A stretch of DNA of 64,000 bases, taken from the NCBI GenBank assembly GCA_022316685.1, contig JAKJHU010001532.1:53668-117667 (forward strand), given 5' to 3'. A model generated the notes under the pieces. It was not told the DNA's origin. It did not search any database and saw only the letters and a list, made by a program, of their open reading frames with translations. The stretch comes from Progne subis subis. Lineage: Eukaryota > Chordata > Aves > Passeriformes > Hirundinidae. The position numbers were made by a program, and so were the translations under genes. Positions 51,449 through 63,039 of this stretch are shown piece by piece. Each line of letters starts with the position of its first letter. Position 1 is the stretch's first letter.

Positions 51449-51887
51449 CCTCACCAACGAACTTTGTTGTGTTTTCACTTTAATATTAAACCTGCTTTCG
51501 TCAACACATTTGTGATTCTTTAAGCGACCTAAAACACTTATTCGCAAAAAATTGTTTTAGTCAGCAGGATGGCAAGCAATAACACTGACTACTTTCAGAA
51601 GCAGGGAATAAGTCCAAGTCCTATGTTGTCAGATAACTGTGCTTGAGAGAACTGGCACAATTGGAAAGCTGTAGAGGAACATCTCAAAGCAGTGAGAGGC
51701 CGCATAAGACTAGCAAAGACAAAGGAATTAGTTGCAAAATGTTAGGAACTTGTCTAGGCTCAGGGGGAACCTCATCACAGTATTCCAGTACTTAAAGGGA
51801 AGCTACAGAGTATGGAGAATCTCTCTTCACACAGAGCCACATGGAGAAGACAAGGAACAATGGGCAGAGGTTGCACCAGTCCCCATC

Positions 51888-52620
51888 TGTTGTATTTCCC
51901 CACAAGACTAGATGGCCATCGATGGCAAAAGTAAGAGTCCGCTCTCCCTCACCGGGTGGGATATTGTTACCCTGGTTTTCCTGAGTTTTTTTATTAGCCT
52001 TTTGATTTTCATAAATGGAGTCAGATCTTTTAGTTACTGTAGAATATTAGAGCAGTTTTCTACCTTTCCCACAGATGTAACATAAACAAATCCTTTGTTT
52101 TTCATTCTCTGTCCTTTGTTTGCATATTTCTAACCTGAAAACAATTGTAAGTGACAATTGGTCTGGCCACTGAGGCTGAAGGGTGGAAACCCCAAAAAGC
52201 CAATCTTCTGCTAGACCCACAAATGTATAAAAAGTAAAAATAAACAAAGAGGCTCTCTTCTCTCTGCTCTCTCAGCTGGGAGCTGTATCGGAAGGACCTC
52301 TGCCTTGCAAAAAATCTCTTGTCTGCGTGTGACTGCTTTGTGTGTCTCAGTGACAGGATATTACCGCTTTTATTCTCAAGTCCTGCCCTGCTTGGTTGGA
52401 GCCCGTCCCAATCGCTCGCCAGTGCCAGAAAGAGCCCGGCCCCACCCATCCGGGGGCTTTTTCCCCAGGGGGCAGGGCCCAGAGGCAGGGGCAAGACATC
52501 ACCCAATCAGGGAGAAGTGGCAGTGGAAGAGTTAGGTTACAGATGAGTAAGGAAAAACTACATGATACAGATTACAAATCCGATAAAACACAATATAAAC
52601 CAAATTAATGCATTACAACA
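51888..52620 (-). mobile_element. LTR-K, solo LTR with 6-bp target duplication
   Basis: A relative of the ERV-K1 LTR (shared GATGGCAAAA, GTCCGCTCTC-type and CTTTTTCCCCAGGGGGCAGG-type blocks) between perfect CCCATC repeats (51882-51887 and 52621-52626). LTR-G is inserted in it. Confidence 0.87.
51965..52355 (+). mobile_element. LTR-G, solo LTR with 6-bp target duplication
   Basis: 391 bp, TGTTACCCTGG to CTCAGTGACA, between perfect GGATAT repeats (51959-51964 and 52356-52361). This copy defines the LTR-G boundaries. Confidence 0.87.
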
Positions 52621-52755
52621 CCCATCGCTGAAGGTTTTCAAGATACTAATGGAAAGAGTGTTAGATAATCTCATCTATGATCCCTTTTCAACAAAAGGCT
52701 GAACCAGATGATCTTTTGAAGTCCCTTCAAACCTGGGCTGCTCTAGGATTCTACA

Positions 52756-53074
52756 ATTCTCCAGTGAAACACAGTTTCATAACCACTGGCTCTCTCCAGT
52801 TTGAAGGAAATTTTTGGCAACGTAGGATGAAAGGTAAAACGTACGGCCAAAACTGCCAAAGAGCTAAGACTGCTTCCTACTAGACGCAGGAGACTGCTAA
52901 GTGTGCTCCCAGCAACACCAACAACACACTTCAAATGAACAGGCAAATCACTATCAATGAAATGCTGTTAACAGGCTGAAACATTCCACATGCTTGCATT
53001 CCCAGGAGACAACATTTGAACTTGCAGAACTACTTCCCCTCAGTAAGACGCGCAAGACAGAGGTGATATCCCCA
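52756..53074. other. No gene recognised
   Basis: About 320 bases of moderate composition between the CR1 end and the possible host exon. Nothing supported. Confidence 0.4.
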
Positions 53075-53403
53075 TGACAAATCTTTATTGTGCAAATGCT
53101 GCTCAAAGCTTTTATTACCTTCCACAGACACATGGCACAAAGAATTAAACATCAACAGCGGCTAGATTGACGGGCAAGAGACAAAATCCATTCAGTGGTG
53201 ATTTGTACACGTGCAGCAACTCTTGCGGTGCCAAAATCTTAGCCAGGCGGCCAGCCCACCTGACGGCCGCCCAGAACGGGTAGATGTATGCAATAGACAG
53301 ACTGCCCACCCTTGGGCCCTTCATCCACAACCATCCAGAATCCATTGGTCAGGCCCAGGGGAGCAACACACATCTCGCCAACAATCATTACGTGCCCAAG
53401 AAG
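53075..53403 (-). other. Possible last exon of a small host gene
   Basis: The minus strand has a strong 3' splice site: a long T/C tract then CTTCTCCAG at 53404-53412. The exon starts at 53403 and is open for 54 codons in one frame to TAA at about 53239. AATAAA lies at 53084-53089. The predicted segment has a hydrophobic start ([18 protein letters not shown]). The + strand shows no comparable signals. I do not recognise the protein; it might equally be a processed or decaying gene copy. Confidence 0.4.
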
Positions 53404-55285
53404 CTGGAGAAGGAAGTACAAACCCATAAATAAGTAAAATAAAAAGAATAAAGCAACACATAAAGAGGGAAGAGGGCAGGAAGGGGTGAGCAGAGAACCA
53501 CCCAGAGAGAGCAGCTAGCAAATTCCTAGCAATTCAACCATTGTGCTTCAAATTAATGTCCATCCAACTGCCTGCAACCAACACTATCCAAGCAAAGCTA
53601 CAAAGACCAATTATGCACATTATGGGGGGAAAAAAGAGCTGGGCATTTTTTCTCAAGATAGACAGCAAAGGACTACAAAACAGCCACAGAAGCTGACTTT
53701 GTCTCCAGGTTAAAACTCTCGTTGTGTCTTCAGGCAACATAACCAAACCTGCTGGAAAATAAACTTTAGACTGCCTTTTGTATGGGTTTACAAAGTCTTT
53801 GAACTTGACTTGCATAAATAAAAGCAAAGCAACCAGCACCTGTCCACCAGCTTGGCCCTTCCCTGCCCCTGACCTGCCAAAAACCCCAATGCCTCTTCCC
53901 CATGTTAGAAGTACTACTACTCTGACTCTAAACCGTGACAATAGGCACCAGACTGCACTCCAAAACAACACTGCATTTTGCACCAGAAATACATACACAG
54001 GTATGAGCACTGCTTTTAGTCAAAAAGCTCAACTCCATTACAAGCTAGAGACAAAAGATTATAGCACCACAAAACCGAAAGTAGACTACTGTGTCCAATC
54101 AAGAGGGAAAGGGGAGATGAGAAAGTCTACATAATGAGGAACTCACTAGAGGTACAGTTTAGCATACAGAAAGCTTCCACCATACTTACAGATTTGCCAG
54201 AATCTTCTGCTTCAGACAACCCGATAACTGGCTCCTTAGGCATGACTAGGAAAATCATCCCAGCTTGGGGTGCAAGATCATGGAACATGAGTCACTGGAG
54301 GAAGAGTAAACTGTTAAAACATAACTGGTTTCAGAGAAAGCTAACAGCTTAAGCAAATCAACCTGCCCCACTGAACTCCTACAGAAGCAGATTACCAGAA
54401 ACCTCAAACACAAGCCCAAACACTCATTTTTCTTGCATGATAGTAATGATTTCTGTACCTAAAATACAATATATTTACAGAGCCCATTCCAGAAATGGGA
54501 TTCAGCATGCAAGATGATGGACGCAAGAGATGAGCCACTGATTTTGATTAGCAACCTCCAGTATGTTTTAATCCTAAGAAGTTTTTCTATTGGATGTAGT
54601 TCGTGCAGAGGCAGGAGACAAATGACTTAACTGAATCAGCAAAGAGTTTAGTGAACTGGAAGAGCAGCGGCCTTTCATTTCCCACAGGACAGGGAGCTCA
54701 AGTATCAAACACACGCATAATGACAGGAAGCATGCAAGTGCGTAGGATGAGTCTGTCTTCTATATTACATGCAAACCCTACCTTCAAAAGCAGAAGGCAT
54801 CCCTGTTAACCTTCAGCATTTTAATAACTAAATTATATCAGATACTAACTTAAACTTAACATCGTGTAGGCAAGGGCTGCATTGTTTCCCTCCCCCAATC
54901 TAAGCAGCTCACTCTTGTTCCCAGCACCAGCACCTGTGAACTTTGTAAACATGCTGTTATCACGGTCCCACTTCCCCATAGAAATAAGATCTGGGAAGCT
55001 TTTGAAGCCTGCAGGATGACCCATTTCTCAATTTTTTTAAAAAAAGAAAAACCAGAAAAACCTGTTATTCCTTGCCTAGTCCAGTTTGGGGTTCAGAACC
55101 AAAGCCCAGGACAGCAGAGCTGTGAAACCTTTTTGATGCTATTACGAGACACAGCGAAACCTGCATTTTTCCTATGCAAACCCAACTCATTACGGTCATT
55201 ACTACTCAGACATTCACTGTTCACACACACACGGAATCCCCGAAGAGATTGAGTGAGTGTACCTAAAATAAACTTTCAAAACTAT
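53404..55285. other. Probable intron; nothing else recognised
   Basis: About 1.9 kb of moderately AT-rich sequence without ERV signatures, in contrast to the rest of the window. Short open frames on both strands show no motif. Additional small exons could be hidden here. Confidence 0.35.
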
Positions 55286-55289
55286 TATT

Positions 55290-56070
55290 CTAAACGAGGT
55301 AGCAAACTTTGCACGACTCGCAGTGACAAAGGGACATCATGCGGAAAACGTCTGCGGCTGACACCAAGTGCGCTACTGTCGGGAGGCCCTTCTCTACGCG
55401 CACACACGGCACGGTGGGGGTGGGATACGAGACGAGCCGGGACAACACCAGCAACCCAGTACGCCCGCGGCAGGCGGATGGGTGGGGGTGCGGCACAGAA
55501 AAAGCTATGGGGATGGTGCAGTAGAGAGCGCCACAACCCAGAGAGGCCCAGTCCGTCCCGCGTCCCTGCACCCACCCGCACAGCAGCGCCGCCACCCGCC
55601 CTGCCGCACTCCCGGGCACCACGCACCGGGTCCTCGGCTCAGGAAGAGGGAGGAAGGGGAAGGGAAGAAGAACCGCGAACAGAGCAAAGCCACGGCTACC
55701 TCCTCGTCCTCGTCGCTGATGGTACCGGGGAAGTGCTTTCCGACGATCTTTAGGAAGACAATAATGGCACCACCAGACCGGACAACCCAGCACTCCAATA
55801 CTCTCGTCAGGCAAGGACAACGCCCAGTGCCATCCCCGCACTTCCTCCACTCGGACAGGCCGTCCGCGGCTCCCATTGGGCCGACAGATCGCCGCCGGCC
55901 GATTCTGCTTTTCGATTCGCTGCCTCGTCTGTCGTTTTCGCTTGTCCCCGCCCCCTTGTCCGGTCCGTCCTCGTCGACCTGGTGCCCGCGGGGCGCGGAA
56001 GGATCTGCTCCGTGTAGTGCTGTGACCCCGAGGGCGGCCTACGAGGTCGCAGAAGACGTTGTAGTACCTA
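55290..56070. promoter_or_regulatory. CpG-rich island, probable promoter
   Basis: About 780 bases dense in CpG. It lies upstream of the possible exons on the minus strand and looks like a housekeeping-type promoter. Long open frames on both strands here are a by-product of composition. Confidence 0.5.
55700..55876 (-). other. Possible first coding exon of a small host gene
   Basis: ATG at 55876 in a fair Kozak context (CCAATGG), 59 codons, ending at a consensus 5' splice site (GAGGAG/GTAGCC at 55700/55699). It contains a hydrophobic stretch (GGAIIVFLKIV) and an acidic end (ISDEDEE). Phase 0 at its end would be compatible with the exon at 53403. No family recognised. Confidence 0.35.
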
Positions 56071-56458
56071 CAGCTACTATTTCTTGTCATTTGTTATCGC
56101 ATCAAGTCCACCCCAAAGATGCCTGGGCTTTTTCGGTGCTGCTCTTTCCAGTCAAATGACTGCTTTGGCCAGGGCAGGGCAGGCCTGGCCCTAACTTTTC
56201 AGGACATTTCACAGAACCAACAGAAGTTGCTCTACATTGTTTGCTGAAAGCCTCACTTCCAGTGCATACATTTCTATACTGCACAACTGGAAGAAAATAC
56301 AAGACAAAGCTTGTGTTTGGCAATACTGGCTTGAGAACTCAAAATCAGATGTACGCTAAGCTGTCTTTTAGAAAAATAGGTGTTAAAAATGACAATATAA
56401 TATTGGCTTTTGCATTTATGTATTAACTTTTGTGTGTGATTATTAATCACATATACTT

Positions 56459-57237
56459 TGTGAAAAGTGCATATTATATGGCTCTATGCAAGATATTTAC
56501 TATATGTATTATGTTGTATTGATTAGTAATGTTGTATTAATATTTTGATAGTAAGGTAAATGTAGTTTTGTAGTTAAAATGTAGTTTTTATATACCAGCC
56601 ACAGGAAAACGTAAATCTTTCAGAGAAAAAGAATTTATGACTTCCTTATCAGAAGAGACCAACTTATCCTGCCTTGCTCAGACCCAAAAAGACGCCACAG
56701 AGATTAAAGACAAAAAGTGACACTGACCGGAGAGAATTCTTTGTTTGAATGGAATTTATGCATCATGTATGAAAAGTATGAATATTCAACAGGCTATTGG
56801 TTTTAAGAGACAATCCTTTGTTAACGGGTGTCCTTCTTAGGAACTTTTTGCTAGGGAAGGCACCCAGACGTCTGTTTCTTTGTTTTTATTGTCTCGTATT
56901 GTCCTAACCCTAATTGTTCAATCTTTTTATTACTCTAATTCTATTTTTATAACCATTTTTATTACTATTAAACTCTTAAAATTTTAAAACAAGTGATTGG
57001 CGTTTTTCACATATTTTGATATGGTACAATTTATAATTCCTTTTAACTACTTGTTGGTATAATATAATCTATCAGTTTATGTATGTACCATGTCGCCTAT
57101 ATAAATAGTAGCATGATAAATTTTTTACACCATTTTCTGAGTTAGTTACCTGAATAAAGGCATTCTAACATTACATAGTCTCTATTTTAATATTTCGCTA
57201 AGGCCTACGATAGAATATAATTATGTTGTTTCTCACA
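56459..57237 (+). mobile_element. AT-rich LTR candidate (LTR-L)
   Basis: TG...CA limits (TGTGAAAAGTGC; GTTTCTCACA), TATATAAA at 57098-57105 and AATAAA at 57153-57158. The end carries CGCTAAGGCCTACGATAGAA, like the block at 491-509. It overlaps the uncertain edge of LTR-I copy 2. Confidence 0.4.
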
Positions 57238-57472
57238 TTTGCGGACTGGCCTATCTAAAAGATAAGATAATGGTGACAAAAACCTGAGCACTGAGAAAAG
57301 AATTTATTGAATCTTTGTTATCAGGGAGTGTAAAAACAACAGGATGGAACCATGAGAAAAAATAAAATATATAGATCTAATCAACAGGCTAGCATGCAGA
57401 CAAGTCAAAGGTTAAAACCAAGTAAGAAATTCCCTGGAACATCTAAACTCACAAGAATGTTTGAATAATGTA

Positions 57473-58507
57473 TGTTAGGAAAATTAATCCATGAACACCG
57501 GAGGTTTATGTCCAAAAAGGAGACAGAGGAGTCCTTTTACTTTATTCGAATAAAGGGAGAGGCCATGGGGCATTTCCCCTGGGGTCTCTCAGATTTTCGG
57601 AGGACACAGCCTCTTTTTTATCCTAATTTCCCGGCCACATTTCCCTGTTGGGAAGGATGAAGCCAGAAAGCCCTATTGCTTAGATTCTGAGAATGTGAAA
57701 CCTGTAACTGAGATAGAATTGAAAGTCAGTTTTGATGTTTAAGATGTCCTAGTTACTCGATGCCTGCGAAAACAACCCCCAATGTATGATTCATCCCACA
57801 CATGTAACCCCCCCTGAAAGTATCAAGTATCTGTAACCCCATTGGCACAAGCCTGTTACAGCCCACCTCGAGACCCCTTATCAAAGGGCTGTGAGAGTGG
57901 GCCTCCCTTCTGTTTCTTCTCTCTCTTGTCTCTTTGTGCTCTTCTCCTTTGCTCCTCTCTCTTGCCTCTTGCATCTTGCTCTTGGAATTTCTTTATCTCT
58001 CACTGCCCCCACCTTCCAAGGCCATGCTACAGCTGCGCCTGGCGGCTCCGAGCAAGGCCTCATGCTCTACACAATAAACCTGTTCTTCTAAAACCCAACT
58101 TCAGAGATCTCTCGTCTACATTCATCTACACCGTCCTGGAGTCCTCAGCAGCAGGAGGAAGAGGCCTTCTCTACATTTCCCTCTCTCTTTCCCCATTGGC
58201 TGAGGTACTTGAGAGGTACAGACTTCCCGAAATGCCTAAGACCTAAGATTCCCCTTTTAATGTATAACCCCCCCTAATTTTTAATTCTTATAGGATTTAT
58301 GGGTTTTCCCCATTGTTGCTTTCATCTTTCAATATTCAATTTCATTTATAAACAAACCTGTGGTTTGTTTGTAAAGGCAAGTATCTTCTTTTCCATCCAT
58401 TAATCAATAGAATCCTTCCCATTGTTTTTCCTTATCTCTCAGTGCTAGTTTTATCTACCAGCAGACTCAGGGCTTGTTTGTAAAGACAAATCTTGTCATT
58501 CCTCTCA
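57473..58507 (-). mobile_element. LTR-J, solo LTR with 4-bp target duplication, split by LTR-H
   Basis: Minus-strand LTR-J between perfect TGTA repeats (57469-57472 and 58508-58511). A 4-bp duplication fits a gamma-type element, in line with the tRNA-Pro-type site beside copy 1. Confidence 0.8.
57656..58175 (+). mobile_element. LTR-H, solo LTR with 6-bp target duplication
   Basis: 520 bp, TGTTGGGAAGGATG to TTCTCTACA, between perfect TTTCCC repeats (57650-57655 and 58176-58181). AATAAA is near 58072. Inverted relative to the copy at 4658-5243. Confidence 0.87.
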
Positions 58508-58685
58508 TGTATAAAACTCATGAATATGTATGTACCCCTGTAATGTAACAGTATACAGAGAACATTGTTTTACTACCATGTGTTTTATGCCAATTGCCAA
58601 AACCACCCCAGCACTGGATATTTGTCCCTTTTTTATCTCTTATTAAACTTTTAAAAATTCTAAAAAGTGAACTTTCTTTTTTACA

Positions 58686-59281
58686 GTAGGCAATGTCCCC
58701 AAGGGTGATCTGTGGTGCCCTGCACCCCCAGGGACAGTGAGCATTTTGAGTGGTCTACACAACTGTCTTGTAACATATATAAACCCTGCTTTCCTCTCTA
58801 TTGGGCTAAGGATATCCTTGCATACCTTTGTGGTAGTAGCACGTTGTCCTATTTAGCAAAGCTGCTTTCCAGCTGATGGGCCTCCAGTATATACTGGTGT
58901 ATGGGGTTTTTCTTCCCCAAGTGCAGGACATTTGTATATACAGGTTCCTCAGGTGGTTTCAAAGCAGATTGTGTCCTACAATAGTAGGGACTTGGACCCT
59001 CATTGTCTGCCTTGAGGTTCAGGGTCTTGAGAGACTGTGGGAAGAGTGATTGCCAGTGAAAATTGGGGAAAATAAATTGCCAAGTAAAACAGCCTTCTCC
59101 ATGTAGCTTGTCACTACATGTCCTGACATTTATCAGCAGGGGAAGTGACAGTGATGGGAGTCACTTTCTTTAGTCTTCCTTTTCTGACCAACATACCTCT
59201 GGAAGCCCATCTTATGATTCTTCACAACCCTTGCCAAATTCAGCTCCAGCTGTGCCTTAGCTTTCCTCATCTCATCCCTAC
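58686..59281. other. No gene recognised
   Basis: About 600 bases between LTR-I and ERVL-H. No LTR termini or coding motif could be supported. Confidence 0.35.
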
Positions 59282-59944
59282 TGTTCTGGTTTAGGGACAA
59301 ATTTGGGAGAAAACCCCTGAATGGGATTTTTCTGGGAAGTAAACTTAAATGGTCTTTTTTTCTAACTGGTTTGGTAAAAAACTTCTTTGGAGAAAAGTGG
59401 AAAAAATTATTTTATTTAACAAACAAAGTGTATATAAGTATAAAAAATGAATAATATGAAACAATAAAACTTCTTGTTTTGGAGTGAGATGGTAAATTGA
59501 GAAAGTTCTTGCTGTGGATATAGCTCGGCTCTCTCTCAGTCTCTCATCAGTCCCAGTCCCTCTGGTGCTGCTGGAAAATGCCGAGGTCCAGGCCCCGGTG
59601 GGCTGCAGGTGCAAGCCCCCAGTGTTCCCCTGGGTTTTTTAGTTTAGAGTTTAAACAGTTCTAAGAAAAAAGGGGAAAAAAAAACCAAAACAGTTTAGGG
59701 AACTTCTTTGTCTTAGCTAGTTGAAACTAACTAAAAGCAAAAAGCTTTTTGTCTTGCAGTTTCTTTAAGCTTCCGCTGAACACCCTGTCTGGAAAAGAAT
59801 GTGTAGGAGTCAGGCAGTTATTTCAAAACAAACTCTGCGCTTCTTTTTGCTCTTAGAACTAGTCTTAAAGGCACAGAACTTAATATATAGCACAAACAGA
59901 ACAGATGATTGGGGATACAAGCATTATAAAGTTACTCTAGGATA
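59282..59944 (-). mobile_element. ERVL-H 3' LTR (LTR-B, edited)
   Basis: LTR-B whose minus-strand start reads TATCCTAG where other copies have TGTCCTAG, and with many other C-to-T changes on the + strand (for example CCCAAATGGCTCCCC-type sequence turned T-rich). A polypurine tract (AAGGGTAAGGGGGGGAA) lies at 59945-59962 on the minus strand. Confidence 0.8.
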
Positions 59945-60099
59945 TTCCCCCCCTTACCCTTATATTGTTAACTTACTAAAACTAATATATATATATTAGC
60001 TCTTTACACATATATATTTATATAAAAACAATATGTAATATATAGATACATACAGATAGTGGTAGTAACATTTAGCACACAGTGATAATTACACATGGT

Positions 60100-63000
60100 T
60101 CTTATTTAACAATTAGATTTTCCTGGGGTACATATCATGTGGTTTTATCTTTTTGTATTACTCACTATGTGTAACTTGGTCTTTGAGTAAAGATAATTTT
60201 ACAGATGGGTTTGTCTGTATTTGAAGTAGAATTGATTTAAACTGTTTTTGTTAATAAACTTTTTACATGTACTACTGGGACTTTTTCTTTATTTATTGTA
60301 TGTAGGGGCTTAGACTGGGTAGGATCTGCTTTGTTGGTGGAACTTTGGGTATTAACTAACTAGGTGGTCTTTGTTAGATGTTGCTCTTAAGTTTTGAATG
60401 ATGCCCCATTTAGTGCTTTTAGGGTGTTTTTTAATAGTCTATTGTGAGTATATAGTGTTTACTTTGGTGTGTTTGGGGTAGTGTAATATAATTAATCTGT
60501 TAGGCTTCCCCATACTTATATTTGGACTACTGCCCACCATACTATAGGGGCTTTACTTACTTGGCTTGCTTGATTGTAGCACGTCTTGCAGTCATGGATA
60601 ACTTGAGAAATATTGTTTATGGTTAGATTTATTTTTTGGTCTTGTGCTTATTTATAGGTGGCATCTTTGCCTTGATGACTTGAGGTATTATGGGCTCATT
60701 GAGCTAGGAATAATTTTCTTTTGTGTTTCTAATTTAAGTCTATCTTTGACATTTTTATTTTTGCAGCTTGATTTACTTGCTTGTTGTTTTGGTGCTCTTC
60801 ATTAGTCTGATTTTTAGGGACATGGGCATTTGCATGACAGACTTTCACAGGTAGCTTCTTTACTTGACTGGTAATGTTTTTTTACTTATCAGTAGTTTAA
60901 ATTGGTTTTCTTCTATGTTGCTAATTAGTTTATTTTTTATTTTTTAGTTATTCTTATAGAGCATTGGTTACTATTTATGAATTAGTGTAGAGGTAGAGCT
61001 TTGGTTACTTCTTTTTTTTAGTAATGTTTAGGGCTAATTGAATGGCTTTGAGCTTAGTGAGTTGGCTTGACCTACCTTCTCCTTCAGTAGTTTGTGTAAA
61101 CTGTTGTGCAGGACTTTATATAGTTGCTTTTTACTTTCATTTCATCCTAACAATATGACAGGAACTGTCAGTGAAAAGAGCGTAGTGTGTTTCTTTTGCT
61201 GGTAATTGGTTGTACGGTGGAGCTCCTTTAGCACGTGTTACTTGGTTTTGTTCTTTTTTATCGGTGAAAATAAGTTTTTTCTTTTAGACTAATTTGTAAT
61301 TATTTTTAAAATTTTAGGGTGATTTGGGTCTTTAATATGGGCATCCTGTGTAATGAGGGTAATCTGTTTGTTATATGTGGCGTTGGTGGCGTGGAGGGTA
61401 GAGGGAACCTCTGCTTTGAACATTTATTCTAGTACTGGTAGTTGAGGTGCCAGCAGGAGTTGTGTTTTAGTGCCTACTACCTCTGAGGTGGCTTGGACTT
61501 CTTTATAGGTGGTTAAGATTTCTTTCTCTGTTGGAGTATAGTTGGCTTCAGACCCTCAGTAGTTTTGACTTTAGAATTTTAGTGGTTGGCCACCTCGAGT
61601 CTTATTAGGTACTTTTTGTTAAAGGTTTCAGGGCAGACTATGGTTCCTGGCTGCAGAGTAGAGCACGTTCTTTACATTTGGTCCTGTCCTGACTAGGTCA
61701 AGGGCTACTGCATGAGCAATCTTTTGTTTGGTCTGGGTAAAGGCTTGTTGCTGTTTAGGGCCCCAGTGGAAATTGTTCTTCTTGTGGGTAACCAGGTAGA
61801 GAGGGCTCACAATCTGGCTGTATTTAGGAATGTGTATTTTCTAAAAACTTATGGTGCTTCAGAAAGCTTGTGTTTCTTTTTTGTTGGTTGGTGGAGACAT
61901 TGTTGTGATCTTGTTGATGACTTTGGTGGGAATCTGATGCTGTCTATCTTCCTACTTTATTTCTAGGAACTGGATCTCTTGAGTAGGTCCTTTAACTTTG
62001 CTCTTCCTGATAGCGAAGCTAGCCTTCAGGAGAAATTGGATGATCTTCTTTTCTTTCTTAAATACTTCTATTGCTGTGTTCTCTTACATAATGATGTTAT
62101 TGATGTGTTGTAGATGTTTTGGAGTCTTACTCTTTAGTGTAGCTTGGATTAGTCTATGGCAGATGGTGGGGCTGTGTTTCTACCCCTGGGGTAATTGGTT
62201 CTAGGTATACTGCACTCCTCTTTATGTGAAGGCGAACTGAGGTCTGTATTCTACTGACAGAGGAATGGAGAAAAATGTATTAGTAATGTTAACAGTGGCG
62301 TACTCTTTTGCTGCCTTGGACTCCAGCTTGTACTGGAGTTCTAGCATGTTTGGCACAGCAGCGCTCAATGGTGGAGTCGCTTCGTTTAAGGTATGATAGT
62401 TTATAGTCAATTTTTATTTTCTTTCAGATTTATGAACAGGCCAGATGGGGCTGTTGAAGGGTGTGTTTTGCTGACTACTCTTTGGCTCTCTAGTTTACGG
62501 ATTATCTTGTGGATGGGAATTACGGCATCTCAAGTTGTTTTGTACTGTTGATGATGCACTGTTGAAGTGGTAATTGGCACTCAGTTGCTCTTCTATCTTC
62601 AGAAGACTTACAGTAGATGTGTTTTCTGATAGTTCAGGCAAGGTATTTAACTGCTTAACACTCCTTGTTTTTATAGCTGCTATCCCAAATGCCCACCTGA
62701 ATCCTTTTGGGTTTTTGAAATACCTGTTTTGGAGGAAGTCTATGCTTAAAATGTATGGAGCTTCTGGGTTAGTCACAATAGGGTGTCTCTTTTACTTATT
62801 TCTAGTAAGGCTCATATCAGCTTCTACTAAAGTAAAATTTTGTGAACTTTTTGTCATGCTAGCAATGGAAACAGATTCTTCCCCTACATGTCTTGATGGG
62901 AGTAATGTGCACTGTGCAGTAGTGTTAACTAAGGCCTTATATTTTTGTGGTTTTAATGTTCCAGGCCAATGAATCTACATAGTTTAAAAAACACGGGGTT
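60100..63000 (-). pseudogene. pol: ERVL-H pol, destroyed by G-to-A changes
   Basis: Colinear with ERVL-D pol: C-terminal tail (about 60.12-60.25 kb), integrase, RNase H, RT and protease (about 62.5-62.95 kb). Tryptophan codons are repeatedly TAG/TGA and Gly/Glu/Asp codons are changed to Arg/Lys/Asn, so only short frames survive (for example 62495-62776 and 62222-62410). In one 170-base integrase stretch I count about 26 C-to-T against about 3 T-to-C relative to ERVL-D. Confidence 0.85.
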
Positions 63001-63039
63001 TTTTAGCTTTTACTTGGTTAGCGGTAGGGCCCCTCTAAG

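Larger units (their letters stand above)
51650..52755 (+). mobile_element. CR1 LINE 3' part, split by LTR-K
   Basis: 51650-51887 and 52627-52755 together form one CR1 3' region. The first part has GGGGGAACCTCATCACAG and TCCAGTACTTAAAGGG; the second has CCAGATGATCTTTTGAAGTC and CTAGGATTCTA. It is diverged, hence old. Confidence 0.8.
57227..58685 (-). mobile_element. LTR-I, copy 2, split by LTR-J
   Basis: 57227-57472 plus 58512-58685 make one minus-strand LTR-I, aligning with 4-433 across the break. The minus strand starts TGTAAAAAAGAAAG at 58685. AATAAA is on the minus strand near 57300. Confidence 0.8.

Noticed and set aside
55290..56159. Long opposing frames (266 and 263 codons) in the CpG island
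   Set aside because: Composition artefact; the frames overlap each other on both strands, with arginine/proline-rich low-complexity translation.
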